Shown: positions 8,578 to 16,675 of the stretch, one piece after another
How the letters are laid out: each line of letters begins with the position of its first letter
How positions within the stretch are numbered: the first letter of the stretch is position 1
Source: an uncultured Collinsella sp.
Lineage (GTDB): Bacteria > Actinomycetota > Coriobacteriia > Coriobacteriales > Coriobacteriaceae
Length of the DNA stretch: 41,864 nucleotides
Reading direction: 5' to 3'
Assembly (NCBI GenBank): GCA_958438955.1
Contig: CAUBTS010000005.1
Location: 1 to 41,864, forward strand
Position numbers and translations under genes: made by a program
Notes under the pieces: model-generated
Told to the model about the DNA's origin: nothing
What the model saw: only the letters and a program-made list of their open reading frames with translations
Database searches by the model: none

Positions 8578-8612
8578 ACTTGTCTAGATGTGCTTGTCTA
8601 TATCTATAGACA
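8578..8612. promoter_or_regulatory. Operators O2 and O3 in front of the zinc dehydrogenase
   Basis: ACTTGTCTAGATGTGC (8578-8593) keeps one good half of the O1 sequence. TGTCTATA-TC-TATAGACA (8595-8612) is a perfect 8+8 inverted repeat. O3 lies between the -35 and -10 of the predicted plus-strand promoter, so binding there should repress. Confidence 0.6.
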
Positions 8613-8622
8613 TACCTATACT
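8594..8622 (+). promoter_or_regulatory. Sigma70-type promoter of the dehydrogenase-regulator operon
   Basis: TTGTCT (8594-8599), a 17-bp spacer and TATACT (8617-8622) point toward the gene at 8659. The spacer contains operator O3. Confidence 0.65.
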
Positions 8623-8658
8623 TCATTACAACATTAACCGCTACGTTAAGGAGTCACC

Positions 8659-9684
8659 ATGAAAAGCGCGGTCTTCTATGGAAAGCACGACCTCAGAGTC
8701 GAGGAATCGGCAAAGCCGGCCGTGGGCAGGCGCGACGTTCTGATCAACGTCAAAGCTTGCGGCGTCTGCGGCACCGACGTGCATATCTATGAAGGCGACA
8801 AGGGTGCGGCCGACGTTACCCCGCCCACGATCCTTGGTCATGAGTTTGCGGGCGTTGTCGAGGCCGTGGGCAGCGATGTCACCGGCTTTAAACCGGGCGA
8901 TCGCGTGTGCATCGACCCAAACCATCCCTGCGGCTGCTGCGAACCCTGCCGCGACGGAATCAACCACTACTGCGAGCATATGACCGGTTACGGCACCACC
9001 GTTAACGGCGGCTTTGCCGAGTACTGCTCCGTCGATATGCAGCAAGTCTACAAGTTGGGCGATCACACCAGCTTCGAGCAGGGCGCCATGACCGAGCCCG
9101 TCGCCTGCTGCCTGCACGGCATCGATATGTGCAACATCAAGCCCGGCAGCACAGTTGTCGTTATCGGCGGTGGCATGATCGGTCTGCTCATGATGCAGCT
9201 TGCTAAAAACGCCGGCGCCACCAAGGTTGTCTTGCTCGAGCCTGTCGAAGGCAAGCGCGAGGTTGCGCTCAAACTCGGCGCCGACCTGGCAATTGATTCC
9301 ATCCACGAGGACGTCCCAGCCCGCCTGAAGCAGGAGGGCGTCGGCAACGTCGATGTCGTTATCGAGTGTGTTGGCAAGCCCGTCACCATCGAGCAGGCCA
9401 TCCAGATCGCCGGCCACAAGGCTACGGTCATGATGTTCGGCCTCACCAAGCCCGATGAGACAATCACCGTCAAGCCCTTCGAGGTCTTCCAGAAGGAGCT
9501 TGTGCTTACCTCGTCCTACATCAACCCTTATACGCAGCGTCGCGCGCTCGAGCTCATCGACTCTGGCAGGCTCGACGTATCCTCGATGGTCGCCAAGGTG
9601 GCTTCCCTCGACGAACTCGGCGCCATCCTGTCAGACCCAGCTCTGCGTGCCATGGGTAAATATATAATCGACCCCAGCAAGTAA
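8659..9684 (+). CDS. Zinc-dependent alcohol/polyol dehydrogenase (MDR family)
   Basis: NAD(P)-dependent oxidoreductase of 341 residues with the GroES-like fold followed by a Rossmann domain. Catalytic-zinc residues are in CGVCGTD and GHEFAG. The structural zinc loop is CGCCEPCRDGINHYC. The nucleotide-binding stretch is VVVIGGGMIGLL, with an acidic residue (LLEP) after it suggesting NAD preference. It resembles sorbitol, threonine or 1,2-diol dehydrogenases; the substrate cannot be fixed. Its promoter carries the same operators as the PTS genes, so it probably acts on a sugar or polyol linked to that locus. AAGGAG precedes the ATG. The regulator gene follows 65 bp downstream. Confidence 0.88.
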   Translation: MKSAVFYGKHDLRVEESAKPAVGRRDVLINVKACGVCGTDVHIYEGDKGAADVTPPTILGHEFAGVVEAVGSDVTGFKPGDRVCIDPNHPCGCCEPCRDGINHYCEHMTGYGTTVNGGFAEYCSVDMQQVYKLGDHTSFEQGAMTEPVACCLHGIDMCNIKPGSTVVVIGGGMIGLLMMQLAKNAGATKVVLLEPVEGKREVALKLGADLAIDSIHEDVPARLKQEGVGNVDVVIECVGKPVTIEQAIQIAGHKATVMMFGLTKPDETITVKPFEVFQKELVLTSSYINPYTQRRALELIDSGRLDVSSMVAKVASLDELGAILSDPALRAMGKYIIDPSK

Positions 9685-9698
9685 ATCGATTGGCACCT

Positions 9699-9728
9699 GC
9701 GCGAGCGGTCCTCATCCACCGCTCGCGC
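9699..9728 (+). other. Intercistronic hairpin
   Basis: GCGCGAGCGGT and ACCGCTCGCGC form an 11-bp stem with an 8-base loop between the dehydrogenase and regulator genes. There is no U-run, so attenuation or mRNA stabilisation is more likely than full termination. Confidence 0.55.
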
Positions 9729-9749
9729 ACTCAGCTCTAGGAGACCGTC

Positions 9750-10505
9750 ATGGCGCGAGCCATCTTCCAAACTATTTATGACAACGTGAAGCAGTCGATT
9801 GACGACGGCACATACGCCTATCAGAGTTATCTGCCTTCGGAGACTGAGCTCACACAGCTGTTTGACTGTTCGCGCATGACGGTCCGTCGCGCCATCTCGA
9901 TGCTTGCGGCAGATGGTTACGTGCTCCCCCAGCAAGGCAAAGGCATGCGCGTCATTCGCAACATCAATGACGAGAAGAGTCGTGGTGGCGGCGGACTCGA
10001 GACCTTTAAGGAAATCGCGGTCAACCGAGGCTTTGAGCTCAAGACTGTCACCACCGTCTTTGAGCTCCTCATCTGTAGCAAGGCGCTCTCCAAGATTACC
10101 GGGTTTCCCGAAGGCTGTGAGCTCACACGCGCCAAACGCATCCGTTATGCAGACGGACAAGCCGTGTGCTCCGACGACTCCTATTACCTAAGCTCACAAG
10201 TACCGGGGCTGACACCCGAGATTGTCAACGACTCGATCTATCGTTACCTCGAAGAAGATCTTGGCATTAAGATTGCCACGGGCAAACGCGATGTAACGAT
10301 TGAGCACCCCACGCCCGAGGATACGCGCGTGCTCGATCTCGACGACTTTAACGCACTCGCCGTTATACGCGGGCAGACCTACAACGCCGACGGCATCCTT
10401 ATGGAATACACCGAGACCAAACAGGTCCCCGGGTTCTTTTTGCTCCATGAAACCGTGACGCGCAACGGCACCGGTCGAACCGGCCACCAAAGCAGCATGA
10501 ACTAA
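9750..10505 (+). CDS. GntR-family regulator with UTRA domain (TreR-like)
   Basis: A 251-residue sugar-responsive transcription factor. The N-terminal winged helix (residues 1-75) shows LPSETELTQLFDCSRMTVRRAISMLAADGYV, the GntR signature, and then QGKGMRV. The C-terminal UTRA effector domain (about 95-240) has the typical ending of a TreR/PhnF-type protein (ILMEYTETKQVPGFF). The effector is probably a phosphorylated sugar made by the adjacent PTS. TTGTCTAGACAA-like operators at 8447 and 8578-8612 are its likely targets, giving coordinated control of the two divergent arms. AGGAGA lies before the ATG, and a strong terminator follows. Confidence 0.9.
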   Translation: MARAIFQTIYDNVKQSIDDGTYAYQSYLPSETELTQLFDCSRMTVRRAISMLAADGYVLPQQGKGMRVIRNINDEKSRGGGGLETFKEIAVNRGFELKTVTTVFELLICSKALSKITGFPEGCELTRAKRIRYADGQAVCSDDSYYLSSQVPGLTPEIVNDSIYRYLEEDLGIKIATGKRDVTIEHPTPEDTRVLDLDDFNALAVIRGQTYNADGILMEYTETKQVPGFFLLHETVTRNGTGRTGHQSSMN

Positions 10506-10514
10506 CCATCTATT

Positions 10515-10586
10515 AGTTGCGGTGGAATAGCTCCTAGAATGGCCCGCTTAAGGGCAAAACAGGAACTATTCCACCGCAACTTTTTT
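10515..10586 (+). terminator. Strong intrinsic terminator of the regulator operon
   Basis: A 16-bp perfect stem (AGTTGCGGTGGAATAG / CTATTCCACCGCAACT) with additional inner pairing (TCCT/AGGA, GCCC/GGGC) is followed by TTTTTT. Confidence 0.9.
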
Positions 10587-10636
10587 GGCCGGTGGGGCAG
10601 TACCTGTCTCACCGGCCATCATTTACGCTCTTTTGG

Positions 10637-11890
10637 CTAGTCCGCGAGCTTCTCCACCTGGTCGAGCATCTTGTCGAACTTGGCCTTCGCCTCGGCCTTG
10701 ACTTTCTCAGCTTCTTCGTGAGCCTTGGCCTTCTGAGCGGCCTTTTCCTCGGCCTCGGGATCGACGACGATCAGGTTGGACGCGTCGTGCTCAACCAACT
10801 TGAGTGCATGCTCGGGACACACCTTGACACAGGCGCCGCAGCCCAAACAATACGTGGACTCCAACGCAAAGCGGCCGCTTCCCACCAGATCACAGGCAAA
10901 CGTGGGGCACACGTTGACGCACACGCCGCACGACGTGCACTTGTCAAAATCGCACTCCGGCGTGCTCACCTGCATGTTCTGGGCAAGCTCGGGGTGGTTT
11001 TGCAATGTCGAGAGCACCAGCTGCCGCCCATGGGTGAGCGAACGGCGACGCTTGGTCGTCGTGGTGCCGCACATGGTGTTGAGCGTGCGCTCCAGCTGGG
11101 TAATCTGATGGCGATGGGCCTTGAGCTTTTGCGTCACCGAGGCCAGCGCCGCCGTCGCTGGATTGAGCTTGGTCACGGTTAGACCCGTGGTACGGGCAAT
11201 CTTATCCATGTACTCCTTGCGCTCGTACTCGCGACGCTTATGGCATTTGAGGCTCTTGGAGTCGACCTCCAAGCCCATACCCGTGTCAGACCACTCTTCG
11301 GCCTTCGCAATCGCCTCGCCCAGAATGTCCTCACCGCCGGTGTTGCGGCATTTATCGCACACGCCCAACGGCAGGTACACACTCACGTTGGGATAGTCTG
11401 CCAGTACCGAGAACCAGGTCTCGGCCGTAATATCGCCCACGCAGGCAACGACGACTTCGTTCTCGCGCGGCATGCGCTTAAGGGCACGCGTGCAGGTGAC
11501 GTAGGCGGTCTCGTGGCTCGTAGCCGCCGAGACAATGTCGTCGTAGACGTTTTTGGGCGCCAGGCGCGGCGAGATGATCGCCTCGGTCGGACAGGCAGCG
11601 GCGCACAGGCCGCACTTGCGACAGGAGTCGAGGATCTCGATGGCGTCTTCCTCGACCTCGATAGCGTTGACCGGGCACACGTCCATGCACGCGGTGCAGC
11701 CGCTCTTTTCGTTTTTGCAGGTCAGGCACGGAATGGTGTTGCCGCGCGGGCGCTCCTTGTAGTCAGCAGGATCCCATTGAGGCGCCGACGGATCGAGTGC
11801 ATCGGTCACACCGCCAAGCGGGTTTTTAAGAAAGTCGAAACCCTTGCTGATCTCGATAATGTCATCAAACAGATCGTGTTCCTGCGCCAT
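10637..11890 (-). CDS. Four-cluster 4Fe-4S ferredoxin-like protein
   Basis: A soluble 417-residue iron-sulfur protein with two ferredoxin pairs. The first pair is near residues 54-95 (CLTC..GCTACMDVCP and CRKCGLCAAACP). The second pair is near 315-375 (CTSCGVCVNVCP and CLGCGACVKVCP). Between them is a 200-residue domain with further cysteines (CTRAL, ACVGD, VCDKC, KCHKRRE) that could bind another cluster. The tail is a charged, alanine-rich coiled segment. The middle domain resembles cysteine-rich electron-transfer domains, but I do not recognise a named family. GGAGGG precedes the ATG at 11890. It stands alone, flanked by a terminator and the dehydrogenase remnant, so its redox partner is not evident. 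Confidence 0.8.
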   Translation of the reverse strand: MAQEHDLFDDIIEISKGFDFLKNPLGGVTDALDPSAPQWDPADYKERPRGNTIPCLTCKNEKSGCTACMDVCPVNAIEVEEDAIEILDSCRKCGLCAAACPTEAIISPRLAPKNVYDDIVSAATSHETAYVTCTRALKRMPRENEVVVACVGDITAETWFSVLADYPNVSVYLPLGVCDKCRNTGGEDILGEAIAKAEEWSDTGMGLEVDSKSLKCHKRREYERKEYMDKIARTTGLTVTKLNPATAALASVTQKLKAHRHQITQLERTLNTMCGTTTTKRRRSLTHGRQLVLSTLQNHPELAQNMQVSTPECDFDKCTSCGVCVNVCPTFACDLVGSGRFALESTYCLGCGACVKVCPEHALKLVEHDASNLIVVDPEAEEKAAQKAKAHEEAEKVKAEAKAKFDKMLDQVEKLAD

Positions 11891-12041
11891 GCGCGGCCCC
11901 TCCCTGAGCAGTGCAAACAAGCAAGAGATAATGATACGCCATCGGCCCACGCCTCGGGCAAATTACACGCGGAGCATCTTTGCGGCAAATAGCCCATGGC
12001 CTATCGCCGTCTCGATTGCACAAGATCAATCAAGCGCCAAA

Positions 12042-12548
12042 CTATGCCTCGCACATGAGCTGCACGAGTTTTTGTTTGGTCACCTTGACCTGTTCGTTAG
12101 CCATATTGCGCTCGTTTCTAAAGACCGCATTTGCAACACCCTGCAAATCGGCATCGGAAATCTCGCTGCACGGACCGTCCATCGATGCCGCCGTGGGGCA
12201 TACGCACAACGGCAACTCGGCATAAAACGCAACGGCCTTGGCGATATCGAGCATTTTGCCGCCGCCAATACCCACTACCATGTCGCAATACTCGGCCTGG
12301 GCTTCCTTAGCCATTTCGACAACGGCCTCTTCCGTACACGGACCGTCATAAATCTTAAAGAACGGCTCGCTTAGATCTTCGTCCAGAAATCCATCGACGT
12401 TCTGCCTGCACAGCCGATCCTCGGTGCCCTGGTCAAACAAGACATAGGCAGCGCAGCCCAACCATGACAAATACCTGCCTTGACGCGACAGTTCGCCCGG
12501 CCCCTGAACATACCGGCCGGGACCGCCGTAAACCATAGGAAGCGCCAT
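12042..12548 (-). pseudogene. Internally deleted glycerol dehydrogenase-like gene
   Basis: An intact 168-codon frame that aligns end to end with the 366-residue GldA at 12696 except for a gap. Residues 1-129 match GldA 1-126, including the nucleotide-binding VVGIGGGKMLDIAKAVA. Residues 130-160 (ISDADLQGVANAV..NMANEQVKVT) align without gaps to GldA 317-347. About 190 residues carrying the metal ligands (Asp and two His) are missing, so it cannot be an active dehydrogenase. The reading frame is preserved through the junction, and an AAGGG site precedes the ATG. It could be a decaying copy or a retained NAD-binding miniprotein. Confidence 0.75.
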
Positions 12549-12578
12549 ACGAGAATCCGCCCTTCATCAAACAACGAT

Positions 12579-12643
12579 TGGTGCAAAGTAACCTGGCCCC
12601 TTTGCACCAACTTGGTGCGAAGGAGCCAGGTTACTTTGCACCA
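12579..12643. repeat. 65-bp palindromic element
   Basis: A 19-bp perfect inverted repeat (TGGTGCAAAGTAACCTGGC and its complement) encloses a second stem TTGCACCAA/TTGGTGCGAA. It can form a cruciform or RNA hairpin just upstream of the deleted dehydrogenase start. It has no U-run and differs from the neighbouring terminator. Confidence 0.75.
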
Positions 12644-12647
12644 TAGC

Positions 12648-12683
12648 AAAAAGGGGCAAAGTCATCTGTTAGCTTTGCCCCTT
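12648..12683 (-). terminator. Intrinsic terminator of gldA
   Basis: On the minus strand an 11-bp stem AAGGGGCAAAG/CTTTGCCCCTT is followed by a run of U (five A at 12648-12652 on the plus strand). Confidence 0.85.
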
Positions 12684-12695
12684 CCTTAGCTTGAT

Positions 12696-13796
12696 TTACT
12701 CATCCATGAGATAGTAGTGGCCCAGCGCGTCGGCACCCAGGATGGCGTTTGCGACCATCTCGGGCGTCACCTCAAAGGGCATGTTGCACATGGTGTCATC
12801 GGGTGCGCAGGCGGCCTCGGCAACAATCATGGCCTGCTCGCGCGTAAGCTCGGCAACGCCAAGTTCCTTCATCGTGACCGGCAGGCCAAGCTCAATGCAG
12901 AAGCCCAAGACTTCCTCGAGCTTCTCGGTCGGGGCATCCTCGAGTACCAGCTGGACGATAGTGCCGAAGGCGACCTTCTCGCCGTGATACATGCCGTGGC
13001 ACTCGGGCAGCATCGTCAGACCATTGTGGATGGCATGAGCAGCGGCAAGGCCCGAGCTCTCAAAGCCAATGCCCGAAAGCAGCGTATTGGCCTCGATGAT
13101 GTGCTCGACGGCAGGCGTGAGCGCGCCCTTCTCCAGCGCGACCTTGGCCTTGACGCCATCGGCCATAAGCGTCTCGTAGCAGAGCTTGGCGAGCGCCAGA
13201 CCGGCCATTCCGCCCTTGCCGCCGGCGCAGGTGCCGCCGTCGGCATCGTGCGTCGCCTGAGCCTCGAAATAGGTTGCGAGCGCATCGCCCATACCGGAAA
13301 CCGTCAGGCGCACCGGGCTCGCCGCGATAACCGTCGTATCCATCAGGACGATATTGGGGTTTGCCTTAAGGAAGAGGTACTTATCAAACTGGCCGTCATC
13401 GGTGTAAAGCACCGAAAGTGCCGAGCACGGTGCATCGGTCGAGGCAATGGTGGGGCAAATGATAACCGGGGACTCCAGGTAATAGGCGACGGCCTTCGCG
13501 GTGTCGAGGATCTTGCCGCCACCGACGCCGACGATGATGTCGCAACCGTTGTCGCGAGCGAGCGCAACCAGGCGATCGACCTCGCCCTTGGAGCACTCGC
13601 CGTTAAAGTCCTCAAACAGCAGCTCGGCCTTGGCCTCGGCAAAGCCGCCCTCGATCTTGGCACCGACGCGCTTCTTGCCCGAAGGCGTCACGATGACGAG
13701 GGCCTTAGCGCCGAGCGGCTCGACATAGGAGCCGAGCTTGGCCAGCTCGTCCGGACCCTGGATGTACTTGCTGGGGCTATTGAAAATTGCAGCCAT
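12696..13796 (-). CDS. gldA: Glycerol dehydrogenase
   Basis: NAD-dependent oxidation of glycerol to dihydroxyacetone, or the reverse, in the cytoplasm; member of the iron-containing alcohol dehydrogenase superfamily that uses zinc. The 366-residue length is normal. The NAD-binding GVGGGKILDTAKAVA is at residues 90-104. Metal ligands are in SGMGDALATYFEA, AAHAIHNGLT and HGMYHGEKVAFG, and the C-terminal NMPFEVTPEMVANAI is typical. It is flanked by its own terminator and sits between a truncated paralogue and an iron alcohol dehydrogenase, forming a small dehydrogenase island with each gene separately terminated. Fermentative redox balancing is the likely role. Confidence 0.93.
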   Translation of the reverse strand: MAAIFNSPSKYIQGPDELAKLGSYVEPLGAKALVIVTPSGKKRVGAKIEGGFAEAKAELLFEDFNGECSKGEVDRLVALARDNGCDIIVGVGGGKILDTAKAVAYYLESPVIICPTIASTDAPCSALSVLYTDDGQFDKYLFLKANPNIVLMDTTVIAASPVRLTVSGMGDALATYFEAQATHDADGGTCAGGKGGMAGLALAKLCYETLMADGVKAKVALEKGALTPAVEHIIEANTLLSGIGFESSGLAAAHAIHNGLTMLPECHGMYHGEKVAFGTIVQLVLEDAPTEKLEEVLGFCIELGLPVTMKELGVAELTREQAMIVAEAACAPDDTMCNMPFEVTPEMVANAILGADALGHYYLMDE

Positions 13797-13811
13797 AACT
13801 ATCCCATTCTC

Positions 13812-13853
13812 TAAAAAAGAAAGGGGCTCCGTACGGATACGTGCGGAGCCCCT
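13812..13853 (-). terminator. Intrinsic terminator of the iron alcohol dehydrogenase gene
   Basis: A ten-base-pair stem AGGGGCTCCG/CGGAGCCCCT is followed on the minus strand by TTCTTTTTT. Confidence 0.88.
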
Positions 13854-13874
13854 CGTTACGATAACAAGAGTCGA

Positions 13875-15098
13875 TTAGAAATCGATGTCGGTGTCGTAGT
13901 AGCAGGCCTTGAGGATCTTCTCGAAGTCGGCAGCCTTGGTCTCACGCGGGTTCTCGGGCGTGCAGGCGTCCTGCTCGGCGTTCGCGGCGATCTCGGGCAG
14001 CTTGGCGAGGAACTCCTCCTCGGAAACCATCTGCGGGTTCTCGGCGTCGACCTTCACGCCACCATTCGCGTAATCCTTGATGGACTGCGGAATGTTGAGC
14101 TGGTCGTTGAGGTCGCGGATCTTCTGGACGAGCGCAGCGATGAGCTCCTCGTTGGTCTCGCCGGGAAGGTGTAGGATCTCCTTGGCCACGTAAGCGTAAC
14201 GCTCGGCAGCACGGGGATCCTTGGAGTTCCACTGGATGACCTTGCCCAGGTACATGGCGTTAGCGGCACCGTGGATGATGTGGCCGTTCTCGAAGGCAGC
14301 ACCGGTCTTGTGAGCCATGGAGTGAACGATGCCGAGCAGGCCCGAGGAGAAGGCGATACCGGCGATGCACTGAGCCTCGTGCATGTGCTGACGGGCCTCA
14401 TGGTCGCCAGCATAGGACTTGGGCAGCCACTCGACGATCTCGCGGATGCCGTGCAGGGCGTTGGCGTCGGTGAACATAGAGGCGCAGGTGGAAACGTAGG
14501 CCTCCATGCAGTGGGTCAGAGCATCCATGCCGGTGTGAGCGCACAGCTTGGCGGGCATGGTGTAGGTGAGCTCGGGGTCGACGATGGCGACATCAGGGGT
14601 GATGTTGAAGTCGGCCAGCGGGTACTTGATGCCCTTGGCGTAGTCGGTAATGACGGAGAACGCGGTGACCTCGGTAGCGGTGCCGGAGGTAGAGGAGATG
14701 GCGCAGAAATGAGCCTTCTGACGCAGCTCAGGGAAGCTGAACGGCTGGATGATGTTGTCGAAGGACTCCTCGGGATACTCGTAGAAGACCCACATGGCCT
14801 TAGCGGCATCGATGGGCGAGCCGCCACCGATGGCGATAATCCAGTCGGGCTCGAACTCGCGCATGGCCTCGGCGCCCTTCATGACCGTCTCGATGGACGG
14901 GTCGGACTCGACGCCCTCGAACAGCTTGACCTCCATGCCGGCCTCTTTGAGGTCGGCCTCAACGTCCTGCAGGAACCCGCCGCGGCGCATAGAGCTGCCG
15001 CCAGAAACGATGATGGCCTTCTTACCCTTGAGGTTCTTCACCTCGTGGCGAGCGCCCTCACCAAAGTACAGATCGCGAGGATTGGTAAAACGTCCCAT
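13875..15098 (-). CDS. Iron-containing alcohol dehydrogenase
   Basis: A 407-residue fermentative dehydrogenase related to the alcohol dehydrogenase half of AdhE and to clostridial butanol dehydrogenases. The cofactor loop is GGGSPIDAAKAMW (residues 91-103) and SSTSGTATEVTAFSV follows. Metal ligands are in GMDALTHCMEAY (Asp and His four apart), HSMAHKTG and IIHGAANA. It is shorter than AdhE and has no aldehyde dehydrogenase part, so it would need an aldehyde supplied by another enzyme. TAGGAGG six bases before the ATG at 15098 supports this start over an ATG 17 codons upstream. It is divergent from the gene at 15599. Confidence 0.92.
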   Translation of the reverse strand: MGRFTNPRDLYFGEGARHEVKNLKGKKAIIVSGGSSMRRGGFLQDVEADLKEAGMEVKLFEGVESDPSIETVMKGAEAMREFEPDWIIAIGGGSPIDAAKAMWVFYEYPEESFDNIIQPFSFPELRQKAHFCAISSTSGTATEVTAFSVITDYAKGIKYPLADFNITPDVAIVDPELTYTMPAKLCAHTGMDALTHCMEAYVSTCASMFTDANALHGIREIVEWLPKSYAGDHEARQHMHEAQCIAGIAFSSGLLGIVHSMAHKTGAAFENGHIIHGAANAMYLGKVIQWNSKDPRAAERYAYVAKEILHLPGETNEELIAALVQKIRDLNDQLNIPQSIKDYANGGVKVDAENPQMVSEEEFLAKLPEIAANAEQDACTPENPRETKAADFEKILKACYYDTDIDF

Positions 15099-15598
15099 AC
15101 TGTGCCTCCTAAACAAGCCCCTCTTAGACTTGCGTATATAACGGAGCACCCAATTGGCTCCGTTAGGACCGGTTTGCGCGTTGCCGGCGATGACAATGCG
15201 CGATGTCTAAACGTCTCAACGCTCAGACAAACACTATTTTACCGTTCTGGTTGGTCAGTTATTCACCTAAAGCCGCCAATGATGAAACGTTTTTTCTATC
15301 CCTGAAGACCCTTGTGCGGCATTCATACTCCCAAGCTGGGCAAACGTTTTATCAAGGTTGACTACATATCCCGGGCAGGACCGTGCCCCTCCAAAATATG
15401 CACCGTTCGCCGCCAAAAATCGACCGTTTGCGGCACCGTGATACCACTCGGTCGTCCAAGGTGCCGACATTTGTGCGACATCCGTCTTCGTGGTGCAAAG
15501 GTGCAAGTCCAAGTGCGGCACCCCCGGTGTGCCACATGCGGGTAAACTAGAACCTTATATAGAGACATTTGAACCCTAACCGCAGCAAAGGAGGCCCC
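15099..15598. other. 500-bp divergent control region without a gene
   Basis: No convincing coding frame. It holds AAACGTTTT-like sequences near 15285 and 15340, the paired ACCGTT motif at 15402-15433, several GGTGC/GCACC repeats between 15460 and 15530, and a TAAACT (15543-15548) that may be a -10 box for the gene at 15599. Its length suggests control of both the alcohol dehydrogenase and the helical-repeat operon. Confidence 0.5.
15402..15433 (+). promoter_or_regulatory. Second copy of the paired 21-bp-spaced motif
   Basis: ACCGTTCGCCG (15402) and ACCGTTTGCGG (15423) are 21 bp apart and separated by an A-rich stretch. Over 32 positions, 24 match the minus-strand pair at 8512-8481, including the A-rich middle. 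Confidence 0.5.
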
Positions 15599-16675
15599 AT
15601 GGCATTCGATCCCATTCAAGAGGATTGCCATCGCCTCGTTCTTGAGGCCTTGCGCCGCGACAATATCCCGCTCACCGACGCTGCCGCCGTAGAGCGTCTG
15701 ATGGAACAATTCACCCGCAACCCCGCACCACTCATCGTGCACGACCGTGACCGCGCCGGGCACCTCATTGCCAAGGTGGTCGAAGCCGTCGACTACCGCA
15801 TTCCCTTTATCCCTGACGATGCCCAGGCAGAGCAGGAAGAGGCAGCTGCCGAGAACATGCTCCGCGAGGCTGCCGCACTCGATCCGGCCAACTGGGATGC
15901 CCAGCGCATGCTGACGGCCCTCACCGCAGAATCCAACGAGGAATACGTACAGTACCTGGTGTCCAAGTGCGATGAAGTCGAGCATGACCTGGCGCTCAAG
16001 ATCGCCTCGGCTCAGGACCCCTACGAGCGCGAGGCCGCAGGCGACCTTATGCGCCGCCCCTATCTGCGCTGGCTTGCCGCCTTGGCATCGCGCGCCCTCA
16101 TTAGCGGCCGCTATCGCATGTCGCTCGAAGCCGCAAATCGCAGCTTGGACTTTGCGCCCAACGACCCCGCCGGTGTCCGCCACACCGCGATGCTCGCCAT
16201 GGCAAAGCTCGAATACCCCGCCGAGGAGCTCAAGCGCTTTCGCTCTGCCCACTCCGTCCCCTATCTCGCCAACACGCCGCTGCGCCGTCGTCCCAAGGAT
16301 GCGGAGCGCGACTTGGACCCGTGGACGCTCATCGCGCTGATGAGCGCTGCCTGGCGCGAGCTGGACTACGAGGGCGCCGAGCACTACTTGCGCATCCTTG
16401 CGCGCTCGTGTCCGCACGCAGCCGAGGCACTCTACTTCCAAACCGAGTTTCCCGATGGCGTCTATGCCCGCGTCAACGTGGGTGCGGGCTCCACCGACGA
16501 GCTTGTCCTTGCGCTGTCCGAGGCGACGCCGGTACTGCAGGAGGGCCTGGGCGCCCCCGACAACGCCAGCTTTGCCGCCTGGGTCGCCACCAACGATATC
16601 GTGCGTTCCCAAATCGATGAGCGCATCCTGCAGGCGGCCGAGCAGGGTTTGCCGTTTAAGGGAGGAGACCTCTAA
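15599..16675 (+). CDS. Helical-repeat (TPR-like) protein A
   Basis: A 358-residue soluble protein that I cannot assign to a named family. It is alpha-helical and alanine-rich with repeat-like segments of TPR character, for example LREAAALDPANWDAQRML (about residue 90) and YRMSLEAANRSLDFAPNDPAG (about 170). The latter resembles the ST7-type repeat. No signal peptide or membrane helix. AAAGGAGG precedes the ATG at 15599. The stop codon overlaps the start of protein B (TAATG), indicating translational coupling. The two proteins share the same layout of segments, so they are probably ancient tandem paralogues working together. Confidence 0.7.
   Translation: MAFDPIQEDCHRLVLEALRRDNIPLTDAAAVERLMEQFTRNPAPLIVHDRDRAGHLIAKVVEAVDYRIPFIPDDAQAEQEEAAAENMLREAAALDPANWDAQRMLTALTAESNEEYVQYLVSKCDEVEHDLALKIASAQDPYEREAAGDLMRRPYLRWLAALASRALISGRYRMSLEAANRSLDFAPNDPAGVRHTAMLAMAKLEYPAEELKRFRSAHSVPYLANTPLRRRPKDAERDLDPWTLIALMSAAWRELDYEGAEHYLRILARSCPHAAEALYFQTEFPDGVYARVNVGAGSTDELVLALSEATPVLQEGLGAPDNASFAAWVATNDIVRSQIDERILQAAEQGLPFKGGDL

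Noticed and set aside
15358..15380. TTGACT -35 promoter element in the 15099-15598 gap
   Set aside because: No matching -10 box at the correct spacing on the plus strand.
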